Shown here: one piece after another, positions 1 through 8,439 of the stretch
Numbering within the stretch: the first letter of the stretch is position 1
How the letters are laid out: every line of letters begins with the position of its first letter
From: Xenophilus sp. E41
Lineage (GTDB): Bacteria > Pseudomonadota > Gammaproteobacteria > Burkholderiales > Burkholderiaceae_C
Direction: 5' to 3'
NCBI RefSeq assembly: GCF_003671765.1
Contig: NZ_QPIB01000039.1
Coordinates: 1 to 64,000 of the forward strand
DNA length: 64,000 bases
Notes under the pieces: model-generated
What the model was told of the DNA's origin: nothing
Database searches by the model: none
What the model saw: only the letters and a program-made list of their open reading frames with translations
Position numbers and translations under genes: made by a program

Positions 1-149
1 GCATCCGGGGTCTTCAGGAGCAGCTCGTACTCGAACAGGCGGTTCAGGCCCTCGCGACCGGACAGGCGGACCGGCTCCAGCGCGGGCCGCCCCAGGTGCA
101 TGGGAATGGCTGCGCTTCGAACGCGCAGCGCGTGTGACAGTGCCTGCAT
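1..149 (-). CDS. vgrG: Type VI secretion tip protein VgrG, N-terminal fragment
   Basis: Only the first 49 codons are present; the gene runs off the left edge. On the minus strand an ATG preceded by AGGGAGAGG opens an uninterrupted frame. Residues 26-44 read EPVRLSGREGLNRLFEYEL and are followed by LLKTPDA, the characteristic start of the gp27-like domain of VgrG proteins in Burkholderiales. VgrG forms the trimeric puncturing tip of the type VI secretion tube and carries effectors. The gene is divergent from cca across a 174-bp gap. Too little is visible to say whether it carries a C-terminal effector domain or belongs to a full T6SS locus. Confidence 0.75.
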   Translation of the reverse strand, partial: MQALSHALRVRSAAIPMHLGRPALEPVRLSGREGLNRLFEYELLLKTPD

Positions 150-323
150 AGCCTCTCCCTGAACTTCTTGGCTTGGCCTGCAGCCACGGCTCTCGGCGTG
201 CGGCCCTTGCAACCATGGTAGTTCGGCCACGCGGGTCTCAGTCGTTGCATCTGTCCAGGATGAGGGAGGCCGCGGGCTGGAAAGCGCTCAAAACGATACT
301 TTCTCCACACCTAAACTGTCTCC

Positions 324-1583
324 ATGGAGATCTACCTCGTCGGCGGCGCCGTGCGCGACCGCCTGCTCGGCCTGCCCGTGTCCGACCGGGACTGGGTGGT
401 CGTGGGCGCCACGCCCGATGACATGGTCGCGCAAGGCTTCGTGCCGGTGGGGCGCGACTTCCCGGTGTTCCTTCACCCTCTGACGCACGAGGAGCACGCG
501 CTGGCCCGCACCGAGCGCAAGAGCGGCCCCGGCTACCGCGGCTTCACCGTGCACACGGCCCCGGACGTGACGCTGGAGCAGGATCTCGCGCGGCGCGACC
601 TCACGATCAATTCCATCGCTGTCCCCGCAGGCGTGGCGGGCGCTGCAGGCGATTTCGACCCCGACACGCCGGCACTGGTCGACCCTTACCACGGCCGGCG
701 CGACCTGCGGCAGAAGGTGCTGCGCCACGTGACCGAGGCCTTTCGCGAAGACCCGGTGCGCATCCTGCGGCTGGCGCGCTTCGCGGCCCGCTTCCACGAC
801 TTCACCGTGGCGCCCGAGACGATGGCGCTGATGCGCGAGATGGTGGCCGACGGCGAGGTCGATGCCCTGGTGCCCGAGCGCGTGTGGCAGGAGCTCGCGC
901 GCGGCCTCATGGAAGCGAAGCCCTCGCGCATGTTCGAGGTGCTGCGCGCCTGCGGCGCCCTGGAGGTGCTGCTGCCGGAGGTGGACGCGCTCTGGGGCGT
1001 GCCGCAGCCGCCGCAGCACCACCCCGAGGTCGACACCGGCGTGCACCTGATGATGGTGCTGGACATGAGTGCCCGCCTGGCGGCGCCCTTGCCGGTGCGC
1101 TTCGCCTGCCTCACGCACGACCTGGGCAAGGCCACCACGCCGGCCGAGGTGCTGCCGCGCCATATTGGCCACGAGCAGCGCAGCGCGCGTCTGCTGGCGG
1201 GCGTGTGCGAGCGCTGGCGCGTGCCGACCGAGGTGCGCGAACTGGCCGAGGTGGTGGCGCGCGAGCACGGCAACATCCACCGCAGCGAGGGCTTCGAGGC
1301 CGCCGCGCTGGTGCGGCTGCTGGAACGCTGCGACGCCTTTCGCAAGCCCCAGCGCTTCGACGCGGCACTGCTGGCCTGCGAGTGCGATGCGCGGGGGCGC
1401 CTGGGCCTGGAGGACGCGCCCTACCCCCAGCGGCCGCGCCTGCTGCGCGCCCTGGAGGCGGCGCAGTCGGTGGCCACCGAAGGCATCGCGCGCGAGGCGG
1501 CGGCCCGCGGCGCCAAGGGGCCGCAGATCGGGCAGGCGATCCATGCAGCGCGGGTGGCGGCCGTGGCAGCGGCCGCACCCTGA
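324..1583 (+). CDS. cca: Multifunctional CCA protein (tRNA nucleotidyltransferase)
   Basis: Adds or repairs the 3'-terminal CCA of tRNAs, using CTP and ATP without a template. The 419-aa protein begins with the class II nucleotidyltransferase signature: GGAVRD at residues 7-12 and the metal-binding D-x-D at 21-23, followed by the RRDLTINSIA block. The C-terminal part has an HD phosphohydrolase motif (THDLGKA, His265-Asp266), as in the longer proteobacterial enzymes that also have phosphatase and 2',3'-cyclic phosphodiesterase activity. The length fits that long form. No good Shine-Dalgarno sequence precedes the ATG. The next gene, otsB, lies 86 nt downstream on the same strand and is functionally unrelated. 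Confidence 0.96.
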   Translation: MEIYLVGGAVRDRLLGLPVSDRDWVVVGATPDDMVAQGFVPVGRDFPVFLHPLTHEEHALARTERKSGPGYRGFTVHTAPDVTLEQDLARRDLTINSIAVPAGVAGAAGDFDPDTPALVDPYHGRRDLRQKVLRHVTEAFREDPVRILRLARFAARFHDFTVAPETMALMREMVADGEVDALVPERVWQELARGLMEAKPSRMFEVLRACGALEVLLPEVDALWGVPQPPQHHPEVDTGVHLMMVLDMSARLAAPLPVRFACLTHDLGKATTPAEVLPRHIGHEQRSARLLAGVCERWRVPTEVRELAEVVAREHGNIHRSEGFEAAALVRLLERCDAFRKPQRFDAALLACECDARGRLGLEDAPYPQRPRLLRALEAAQSVATEGIAREAAARGAKGPQIGQAIHAARVAAVAAAAP

Positions 1584-1669
1584 CCCCGGCGCGGGGCCGC
1601 ACAGGCCGGCGGGAACTGCCGGCTTTGGCCGACGCGCGGCCGCCGCGACGCGTGCTAAGTTCTCGAACG

Positions 1670-2410
1670 ATGCAGACGACCCCGCCACTCCCGGGCCGCG
1701 ATGCGGCCCTGTTCCTCGACTTCGACGGCACGCTCGTCGCGATCGCCGAAACCCCCGAAGCCGTCGAAGTGCCCCCCGGCCTGGTGCCGCTGCTGATCGA
1801 ACTGCACGAGCTCCTGGGCGGTGCGCTGGCCGTCGTGTCGGGCCGCCCCATCGATGTGCTCGACCGCTTCCTCGCCCCGCTGCGCCTGCCGGCCGCCGGT
1901 GAACACGGCGTGCAGCGCCGCGACGCCGAAGGCCGCATGCAGGAAGCCGCCGCGCCCGACCTCACCGGCGTGCTCGAGGCCGCCAACGCCCTGGCCTCGC
2001 GCCACGCCGGTCTGCTGGTGGAACGCAAGCACGCCGCCATCGCGCTGCACTACCGGCTGGCGCCGGCGCTCGAGCAGCTGTGCCTGGACACGATGGCCGA
2101 GGTGGTCGGCACGCAGCCGCAGTTCGAGCTGCTGCACGGCAAGTGCGTGGTCGAGATCAAGCCGGCCGGCGTGAACAAGGGCATCGCGATCGACGCCTTT
2201 CTCAAGGAAGCGCCCTTCGAGGGGCGCCACCCGGTCTTCGCCGGCGATGACACCACCGACGAGACCGGCTTTGCCGTGGTGCAGTCGCGCCCCGGCGGCA
2301 TGGGGATCAAGATCGGGCCCGGCAGCACGCGCGCGGCGCAGCGCCTGGAGGGCCCGCAGGCCGTGCACGCCTGGCTGCAGACCTTGCGCGACATGCTCGT
2401 GCATTCCTGA
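1670..2410 (+). CDS. otsB: Trehalose-6-phosphate phosphatase
   Basis: Dephosphorylates trehalose-6-phosphate to trehalose, the second step of the OtsAB pathway for this osmoprotectant. The 246-aa protein is a HAD-superfamily phosphatase: motif I LFLDFDGTL (nucleophile Asp17, general acid Asp19), VSGRP in the motif II region, and GDDTTDE near residue 193 as motif IV. Length is usual for OtsB. The ATG at 1670 was chosen because the phosphatase fold begins immediately after it; upstream in-frame codons belong to a frame overlapping cca. otsA follows 36 nt downstream, so the pair is probably one transcript. Confidence 0.95.
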   Translation: MQTTPPLPGRDAALFLDFDGTLVAIAETPEAVEVPPGLVPLLIELHELLGGALAVVSGRPIDVLDRFLAPLRLPAAGEHGVQRRDAEGRMQEAAAPDLTGVLEAANALASRHAGLLVERKHAAIALHYRLAPALEQLCLDTMAEVVGTQPQFELLHGKCVVEIKPAGVNKGIAIDAFLKEAPFEGRHPVFAGDDTTDETGFAVVQSRPGGMGIKIGPGSTRAAQRLEGPQAVHAWLQTLRDMLVHS

Positions 2411-2446
2411 TCCGCCCCGCCCGCTGCCGCACCCTGGACCTACCGC

Positions 2447-3835
2447 ATGCCCCGTCTCGTCGTCATCTCCAACCGCGTCGCCGACCCCCGCAAGCCCGCC
2501 GCCGGCGGCTTGGCGGTGGCGGTGGGCGAATCGCTGCAGCAAAGCGGCGGCCTGTGGTTCGGCTGGAGCGGCACCATCGTCGAGGACGGGCCCACGGGCG
2601 AAGGCGAACTGCACAAGCACCAGGCCGGCAAGGTGATGCTGGCCACCCTCGACCTGAGCCGCGAGGACCACGACGCCTACTACCTCGGCTACAGCAACAA
2701 CGTGCTGTGGCCGGTGTTCCACGACCGACTCGACCTGGCCAACTTCGAGGCCGGCTACATCGGCGGCTACCGGCGCGTGAACCAGCTCTTCGCGCGCAAG
2801 CTGCTGCCGCTGCTCAAGGACGACGACATCCTCTGGGTGCACGACTACCACCTGATCCCGCTGGCGGCCGAGCTGCGCGCCATGGGCTGCAGGCAGCGCA
2901 TCGGCTTCTTCCTGCACATCCCGCTGCCGCCGCAGATCATCATGGCGGCGATCCCGCAGCACGAGTGGCTGATGCGCTCGCTCTTCGCCTACGACGTGAT
3001 CGGCTTCCAGGCCAACCAGGACGTGCAGCACTTCGAGCGCTACGTGCTCAACGAGGCGCACGGCGAATCGCTGGGCGACGACATGTTCCGCGCCTGGGGC
3101 AACACGGTGCGCGCCAGCGCCTTCCCGATCGGCATCGACGTCGACGAGTTCGAGGCGCTGACCCAGGCCAAGGACGCGCGCGACATGTACACGACCATGA
3201 AGGACGAGTACAGCAAGCGCCGCCTGCTGCTGGGCATCGACCGGCTGGACTACTCCAAGGGCATCCCGCAGCGGGTGCGCGCGTTTCGCGAACTGCTCGC
3301 GCACTATCCCGAGAACCGGCGCAGCGCGACGCTGATCCAGATCGCGTCGCCCACGCGCGAGGACGTGAACGCCTACGGCGACATCCGGCGCGAGCTCGAG
3401 TCGCTGTGCGGCGCCATCAACGGCGACTACGGCGAACTTGACTGGATGCCGGTGCGCTACATCCACCGCATGGTGGCGCGCAAGCGCGTGCCGGGGCTGG
3501 CCCGCGCGGCGGCCGTCGGCCTGGTTACGCCGCTGCGCGACGGCATGAACCTGGTCGCCAAGGAGTACGTGGTGGCGCAGGACCCGGACGACCCGGGCGT
3601 GCTGGTGCTCTCGCGCTTCGCCGGCGCGGCCGAGCAGCTGAAGGAAGCGCTTCTGGTCAATCCCTACGACACGCATGGCACCGCCGAGACGGTGCAGCAG
3701 GCCCTGCAGATGCCGCTGGAGGAGCGCCGCGCACGCCACCAGCGCCTCTTGCAGCGCATCCGCGAGCAGGACGTGCACTGGTGGCGCAAGACCTTCCTGG
3801 ATGCGTTGAACAGCGCGGGCGGCGACCGCCGCTGA
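2447..3835 (+). CDS. otsA: Trehalose-6-phosphate synthase
   Basis: Glycosyltransferase family 20 enzyme joining UDP-glucose and glucose-6-phosphate to trehalose-6-phosphate in the cytoplasm. The 462-aa protein opens with the family start [10 protein letters not shown], has the HDYHLIPL acceptor-site block near residue 135, the [10 protein letters not shown] donor-site block near residue 264, and the DGMNLVAKE nucleotide-sugar loop. Full length for the family. It follows otsB directly (B before A). No glucoamylase-type gene separates them, unlike some other proteobacterial ots loci. The two genes make a complete trehalose route. Confidence 0.96.
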   Translation: MPRLVVISNRVADPRKPAAGGLAVAVGESLQQSGGLWFGWSGTIVEDGPTGEGELHKHQAGKVMLATLDLSREDHDAYYLGYSNNVLWPVFHDRLDLANFEAGYIGGYRRVNQLFARKLLPLLKDDDILWVHDYHLIPLAAELRAMGCRQRIGFFLHIPLPPQIIMAAIPQHEWLMRSLFAYDVIGFQANQDVQHFERYVLNEAHGESLGDDMFRAWGNTVRASAFPIGIDVDEFEALTQAKDARDMYTTMKDEYSKRRLLLGIDRLDYSKGIPQRVRAFRELLAHYPENRRSATLIQIASPTREDVNAYGDIRRELESLCGAINGDYGELDWMPVRYIHRMVARKRVPGLARAAAVGLVTPLRDGMNLVAKEYVVAQDPDDPGVLVLSRFAGAAEQLKEALLVNPYDTHGTAETVQQALQMPLEERRARHQRLLQRIREQDVHWWRKTFLDALNSAGGDRR

Positions 3836-3868
3836 GCAGGTCTCGTACCCGCGCTACAGGCCACGACA

Positions 3869-3933
3869 TTTCAAGCCGAATCGGGCTGAACCCCGCGTCG
3901 GTCGGGCGCAAGCAGCTATTCTTTCGATAGCAG
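3869..3933 (+). repeat. Dispersed palindromic repeat, copy 1
   Basis: Copy of a roughly 65-bp repeat found at least ten times in this window. It has the family's landmarks in order: TTCAAGCCGAATCGGGCTG, a GC-rich centre around GGTCGGGCGC, and the AGCTAT...ATAGCAG end. It sits in the convergent gap after otsA and runs into the 3' end of the LysR gene, supplying that gene's last codons and TAG stop. Confidence 0.8.
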
Positions 3934-4839
3934 ATCGGGCGCCGGCGCGAGCACCTCGGCCATCACCGCGGCCACCCAGTCCATGAAGGCCTGCACGCGC
4001 CGCGCAACCTGGCGGCGGTGGGCGTAGAGCAGCGTCACCGGCAGCGGGTCGGCACGGTACGCGGGCAGCACTTCCACCAGCCGGCCGCTGTCGATCCACT
4101 CGCGCAGGCCCAGGGCGGGCGCCTGGATGATGCCCAGGCCCGCGAGGCAGGCCGACTCGTAGGCGAAGGTGTTGTTCACCGTGAGCACCGCGGCCATCGA
4201 CAGCATGCGCGGCTCGCCGTTCTCGGTGTATTCCCAGCCGGGCGCGGCGCCGCCGAGCGTCGATGAATAGCGCACCAGGCGATGCTGCGCGAGCTCGTCC
4301 AGCGTGCGCGGCGTGCCGAAGGCCGCAAGGTAGGCCGGGCTGGCCACGTTGATCTGCGGCAGCAGGCCCAGGGGCCGCGCCACCAGGCCCGACTCGCGCA
4401 AGGCGCCGGCACGGATCACGCAGTCGAAGCCCTCGTGCACCAGGTCGACGCGGCGGTCGGTGCTGCTGAGCTCGAGCTCGATCTGCGGATGGGCGGCGAA
4501 GAACTCCGGCAGCCTGGGGATCAGCACCTGGCTCGACAGCTGGCCCGGCATGTCGACGCGCAGCCGCCCGCGCAGGGCCGCCGGCTGCCGCTGGAACAGC
4601 GCCTGCAGGTCGTCGGCCTCGCCCACCAGCGCCTGCGCGCGCTCGGCAAAGAGCTGCCCGTCGGGCGTGACGCGCACGCTGCGCGTCGTGCGCTGCAAAA
4701 GGCGCGTGCCCAGTTCGGCCTCCAGCTGCTGCACGACGGCCGACACGCGCGCCCGCGTCAGGCCCAGCCGCTCGGCCGCACGGGTGAAGCTGGCGGTTTC
4801 GGCCACCAGCAGGTAGATGCGCAGGGCGTCGAGGTCCAT
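3916..4839 (-). CDS. LysR-family transcriptional regulator
   Basis: A 307-aa one-component regulator. Residues 1-60 are the winged helix-turn-helix (DLDALRIYLLVAETASFT, then RAAERLGLTRARVSAVVQQL); the rest is the periplasmic-binding-protein-like effector domain. It is transcribed away from an SDR gene across a short gap (4840-4955), the classic arrangement in which a LysR protein controls both its own gene and its divergent neighbour, so the SDR at 4956 is the likely target. The effector is unknown. The last five codons and the TAG stop come from repeat copy 1, so the natural C-terminus may have been replaced. Confidence 0.93.
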   Translation of the reverse strand: MDLDALRIYLLVAETASFTRAAERLGLTRARVSAVVQQLEAELGTRLLQRTTRSVRVTPDGQLFAERAQALVGEADDLQALFQRQPAALRGRLRVDMPGQLSSQVLIPRLPEFFAAHPQIELELSSTDRRVDLVHEGFDCVIRAGALRESGLVARPLGLLPQINVASPAYLAAFGTPRTLDELAQHRLVRYSSTLGGAAPGWEYTENGEPRMLSMAAVLTVNNTFAYESACLAGLGIIQAPALGLREWIDSGRLVEVLPAYRADPLPVTLLYAHRRQVARRVQAFMDWVAAVMAEVLAPAPDLLSKE

Positions 4840-4955
4840 GGAAGGCCTATTGTCAATTCCTGATGAACAGTGAAGCGATTTTCAGCGACTTTATTCATCG
4901 ATTGTCGGCCCATACAGTTCAGTCCATCGCCAACCCCCTGATTGAAAGGACCGAC
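4840..4955. promoter_or_regulatory. Divergent LysR/SDR intergenic control region
   Basis: A 116-bp gap that is AT-richer than its surroundings, between the start codons of the LysR regulator and the SDR gene. ATTGTC occurs twice (near 4849 and 4902). No clear T-N11-A dyad could be fixed by eye, so the operator is inferred from the divergent arrangement only. A good ribosome site (GAAAGGA, 4944-4950) ends the region on the SDR side. Confidence 0.4.
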
Positions 4956-5732
4956 ATGACCACACCCTCGAACGCTTCCACCCCCATCGCCCTCATCACC
5001 GGCGGCAGCCGCGGCCTCGGCCGCAACGCCGCCCTGCACCTCGCGCGGGCCGGCGTCGACGTCGTACTCACCTACCGCAGCAGCGCCGGCGAAGCGCAGG
5101 CCGTGGTGCAGGAGATCGAGGCGCTCGGCCGACGCGCCGTGGCGCTGCCGCTGGACGTCTCGCAATCGAAGTCCTTCGGCGACTTCGCTGCCACGCTGAA
5201 GCAGGCGCTGGCCAGCACCTGGCAGCGCGAACGCTTCGACTACCTCGTGAACAACGCCGGCATCGGCGTCAACGCCCCCTTCGCCCAGACCACCGAGGCG
5301 CAATTCGACGAGCTCGTGGCCGTGCACCTGAAGGGCCCGTTCTTCCTCACGCAAGTGCTGCTGCCGCTGCTCGCCGACGGTGGCCGCATCCTGAACGTCT
5401 CGAGCGGCCTCGCGCGCTTCGCGCTGCCGGGCTACGGCGCCTACGCGGCCATGAAGGGCGGCATCGAGGTGCTCACGCGCTACCAGGCCAAGGAACTCGG
5501 TGCGCGCGGCATCGCCGTGAACGTGATCGCGCCCGGCGCCATCGAGACCGACTTCGGCGGCGGTGCCGTGCGCGACAACAAGGACCTCAACGCCGCCATC
5601 GCATCGCAGACCGCGCTGGGCCGCGTCGGCCTGCCCGACGACATCGGCGGCGCGATCGCGGCGCTGCTGCAGCCGGGCAACGGCTGGATGACCGGCCAGC
5701 GCGTGGAAGTGTCGGGCGGCATGTTCCTCTGA
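4956..5732 (+). CDS. Short-chain dehydrogenase/reductase (SDR)
   Basis: A 258-aa classical SDR. It has the cofactor motif TGGSRGLG near residue 15, NNAG (residues about 98-101), a Ser for the catalytic site in LNVSSG, and the YGAYAAMKGG segment holding the Tyr-x3-Lys catalytic pair. It ends with the usual GQRVEVSGGMFL. The start at 4956 is preceded by GAAAGGA at 6 nt; in-frame codons further upstream lie in the divergent promoter. Substrate is unknown; such LysR-linked SDRs are usually NADPH-dependent carbonyl reductases. The Dyp peroxidase gene follows convergently. Confidence 0.93.
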   Translation: MTTPSNASTPIALITGGSRGLGRNAALHLARAGVDVVLTYRSSAGEAQAVVQEIEALGRRAVALPLDVSQSKSFGDFAATLKQALASTWQRERFDYLVNNAGIGVNAPFAQTTEAQFDELVAVHLKGPFFLTQVLLPLLADGGRILNVSSGLARFALPGYGAYAAMKGGIEVLTRYQAKELGARGIAVNVIAPGAIETDFGGGAVRDNKDLNAAIASQTALGRVGLPDDIGGAIAALLQPGNGWMTGQRVEVSGGMFL

Positions 5733-5749
5733 AGCGGCCCGCGCGCCGT

Positions 5750-7114
5750 TCAGAGCTTGCGCAGGCCGGCGATCGAGGGCGCGAAGAAGTATTCGCCGCC
5801 CTTGAGCGTGACGAAGCCGGCGAACAGCTTCTGGATGGCGCCGGCGGTCGAGTTGTAGATCGGCGGCCAGTGCTGCCCCAGCGTGCCACGCTGGCCGATG
5901 ATCGGGTCCATGCCGATGCCGGCCTCGGGGAAGTTCTCGTTGTTGGCCCACACGGTCTGCATGAAGCGGAACTGGTTCTCGATCGACGCCTGGTAACTCA
6001 TGAACAGCAGCCCCACGCCATCGTTGGGCTGGTCGATGAGGTCCTTGGTGTCCGGGTCCTGCAGGCGCGCGCCGTAGGTGATGCCGCGGCGCGCCATCTG
6101 CACGCCCTTGTCGAAGGCCAGGCCGCCGGGACTCGAGCCGCGCGGGTTGGTCTTGCGGATGTGGGCATGGAAGGGGCACTTGCCGGCGCCGGCATCGGCC
6201 GAATAGTCGAAGTCGTTGGCCACCGGCACGCCTGCCTCCATATCTTGCAGCGTGAGCGGCGTACCGTCCTCGAAGCGCCCCACCACCTGAGCCCCGGCCC
6301 GCTCTCGGTCGTCATCGACCAGGCCCAGGTCATCGGCCAGCGCCTCCTCGGCCTGCTTGAAGCCGGCGACGTCCTGCTCGAGCTTGCGAAAGACGAAGAA
6401 GCTGCCGTGGCTGGACGCTCCGCCCGCGTCGAGCGGATCGGGCACGAGGAACTGCGACAGCGGCGCCGCCGGGTCGTACACGGTGCGCGGCTCCTTCGCC
6501 AGTTCGCTCTGGAGCATCAGCGGCTGCGAGCGGCCGTCGACATAGCCGAAATGCTCGATCCCCTCGCCGTCGGCGTTCCTGTAGGCCCGGCCTTCCTGCA
6601 CGAAGCGGATCTCGAAGCCGCTGTCTTCCTTGCCCAGGTCGGCGGCGAGCTTGCCGACGATGCGTGCGAAATCGACCTCGTGGTGGTAGGCCACCAGCAG
6701 CAGCACGTCCAGGGGCCGCTTGAGCTCGTCCTGCCAGTTGGCCGTGGTGCCGTCGTCGAGCACCTGGGTGTCGGCCGCCATGCCGCCGGCGAAGGCGCCG
6801 AAGCCGAGGAAGGCGCCCTGCCGCCCGAACTTCGTCATGCCGGTCTGGCTCAGGAACGCCAGCCGCACCACACCGCCCGGCGAACGCGTGGCCTTGAACT
6901 GCAACGCCTCCTGCAGCTGAGTGTGCGCGTCGGTGACGGGGAAGGCATGCAGGAAGGCGCGCGCCCTGGGCGCATCGGTCACCTCGAGGAAGAGCAGCGC
7001 GACGTGTTCACGGCCGTGGCCCTTGAGGATGTTGGCCTGCAGGTTGCGCAGGAAGCTTTTTTCCTGCGTGCTGATGACGGTGTCGTCGAAGGGGTGCGAG
7101 AGCTGGATCGGCAT
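5750..7114 (-). CDS. DyP-type heme peroxidase
   Basis: Dye-decolorizing peroxidases use H2O2 to oxidise dyes and phenolics through a buried heme. This 454-aa protein carries the family's GxxDG motif in FGYVDGRSQP near residue 190 (distal Asp), followed by CPFHAHIRKTNPR, which holds the conserved His and Arg of the heme pocket. Length fits the longer C/D-type DyPs. No signal peptide is seen, so it is either cytoplasmic or delivered by encapsulin-type packaging; no encapsulin gene is in the window. The ATG at 7114 has a GGAGA ribosome site; an in-frame Met 28 codons upstream lacks one and would add a low-complexity extension. Confidence 0.9.
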   Translation of the reverse strand: MPIQLSHPFDDTVISTQEKSFLRNLQANILKGHGREHVALLFLEVTDAPRARAFLHAFPVTDAHTQLQEALQFKATRSPGGVVRLAFLSQTGMTKFGRQGAFLGFGAFAGGMAADTQVLDDGTTANWQDELKRPLDVLLLVAYHHEVDFARIVGKLAADLGKEDSGFEIRFVQEGRAYRNADGEGIEHFGYVDGRSQPLMLQSELAKEPRTVYDPAAPLSQFLVPDPLDAGGASSHGSFFVFRKLEQDVAGFKQAEEALADDLGLVDDDRERAGAQVVGRFEDGTPLTLQDMEAGVPVANDFDYSADAGAGKCPFHAHIRKTNPRGSSPGGLAFDKGVQMARRGITYGARLQDPDTKDLIDQPNDGVGLLFMSYQASIENQFRFMQTVWANNENFPEAGIGMDPIIGQRGTLGQHWPPIYNSTAGAIQKLFAGFVTLKGGEYFFAPSIAGLRKL

Positions 7115-7284
7115 GGCGGTCTCCGCGTGGGGTGGGGATTCCAGCGTAGGCCTGCGCGGCCACGCGGTCGTCCTCCGCACGAGGGAGCATGTGTCCACCC
7201 ACTCACAAGCCAGCGCTCGTCAGCACTGGGCAGCCGGCGACGACCGAGCGCCCGAAGCCCCGTCGGTGCGCCGGCTTCGTCGCG

Positions 7285-7812
7285 CTATTCGAAGGCCAGC
7301 GCGCCGGTGGGCTGGTGGATCACGACGCGCTCCTCGGGCGCCGGCGCCTGGTCGGTTCGGGGCTCCTCGGCGGCGCGCACCAGCAGCACCGGCACGCGGG
7401 CCGTGCGCAGGATCTGCTCGGCGCTGCTGCCCATCACCAGGCGGCCCAGGCCGCGCCGACCATGGGTGCCCAGCACGATCAACTCGGCGCCCCAGTTGCG
7501 CGCCTCGTCGTTGACGACCTGGTGCACCGGGCTGCGGAACTCGTCGCGCAGCACGGTGTCGGCCGGCACGCCGGCCTGGGCGGCCTGCGTCGCGGCGTTC
7601 GCGAGCAGACGCGAGCCCTGTTCGCGCAGCGTGTCCAGCCAGCCGCCGGGGTTGCCGGCGTAGGCGTCCATGGCCAGCGCGAAGGACAGTTCGTCGATCG
7701 CGTGCAGCACGCGGACGCGCCCACCGACGGCGGCGGCGAGCCGCAGGGCCTCGTCGAGTCCGCGGCGCGAGGTCTCGCTGCCGTCGACGGGGACAAGAAT
7801 GCGCTGGTACAT
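7285..7812 (-). CDS. Universal stress protein (UspA family)
   Basis: A 175-aa single-domain Usp protein. It begins MYQRILVPVDGSETS, the typical first strand and loop, and has the ATP-binding G-2x-G-9x-G-S pattern in GTHGRRGLGRLVMGSSAEQI near residues 118-137, so it is probably of the nucleotide-binding class. A tail of about 25 residues after the fold is acidic and poorly conserved. The start at 7812 has a CCGGAGC ribosome site. It stands alone between the DyP gene and a DUF2917-like gene on the same strand. Expected to be cytoplasmic and induced by growth arrest or stress; the sequence does not show how. Confidence 0.93.
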   Translation of the reverse strand: MYQRILVPVDGSETSRRGLDEALRLAAAVGGRVRVLHAIDELSFALAMDAYAGNPGGWLDTLREQGSRLLANAATQAAQAGVPADTVLRDEFRSPVHQVVNDEARNWGAELIVLGTHGRRGLGRLVMGSSAEQILRTARVPVLLVRAAEEPRTDQAPAPEERVVIHQPTGALAFE

Positions 7813-7891
7813 GGTGAGCTCCGGAGTGGATGGAGCCCCCAGTCTGGGCCGGTCGCGCCGCATCGACCTTGACGCAGCGCAAGCCGCGGCA

Positions 7892-8224
7892 TCAGCCGCC
7901 CACGCCGCGGCGCGCCCAGGCCCATGCCGGCCAGCGCGGACGCGCCGTGGGCAAGGGCGAGGGCAGCCGGCGCCACGCCACCGGCGCGCGGAGGGCGCTC
8001 AGCGTGATCCAACCCGCGCGCTCGACCACGTGCTGCGCGCCTTCGTCGAGCGTGCGTCCCACGGGCACGCAGACGTCGGCGATCCAGCGCGGCGCCTCGT
8101 CGATGCGCAGGCGGCCCGCCGTCACGACGAAGGCGGTGCCCGCGTCGACGGCGATGTGCAGGCTCTGGCCCGGTGCCAGCCGGGCGGTGTCGCAGGAGGA
8201 GCAGTGCGGGGTTGGGCAGTGCAT
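7892..8224 (-). CDS. DUF2917-like small protein
   Basis: A 110-aa protein of unknown function. Its middle (LAPGQSLHIAVDAGTAFVVT, then DVCVPVGRTLDEGAQHVVERAGW) has the alternating short beta-strand pattern of DUF2917/cupin-like proteins, including the region where these usually have a VWVT-type strand. Two Cys pairs near the N-terminus (C3, C8, C11) are notable. The last 25 residues are Pro/Trp/Arg-rich and may be poorly structured. It is transcribed away from the MocR-type regulator at 8440; in many betaproteobacteria DUF2917 genes lie beside such regulators, which supports a regulatory link but not a function. Confidence 0.6.
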   Translation of the reverse strand: MHCPTPHCSSCDTARLAPGQSLHIAVDAGTAFVVTAGRLRIDEAPRWIADVCVPVGRTLDEGAQHVVERAGWITLSALRAPVAWRRLPSPLPTARPRWPAWAWARRGVGG

Positions 8225-8439
8225 GGCAGCTTCTTTCGGCGGTGTGGGTCGGTGAGGTCATCGTAGGAACCAGCCCCCTCGGAAAACAGGCACACGGGCC
8301 GCCTTTCTGCATCGCAGCAGCCGGCCTGCCGAGCCATCTGTTATGGTCGTTTCGGCCCGATCTGCATCTGTTGCCGCACGCCGGCGCGGCGCACGATGGG
8401 GCACAGGCGCCGCACCGCCCCGGCGCACACGGACACCCC

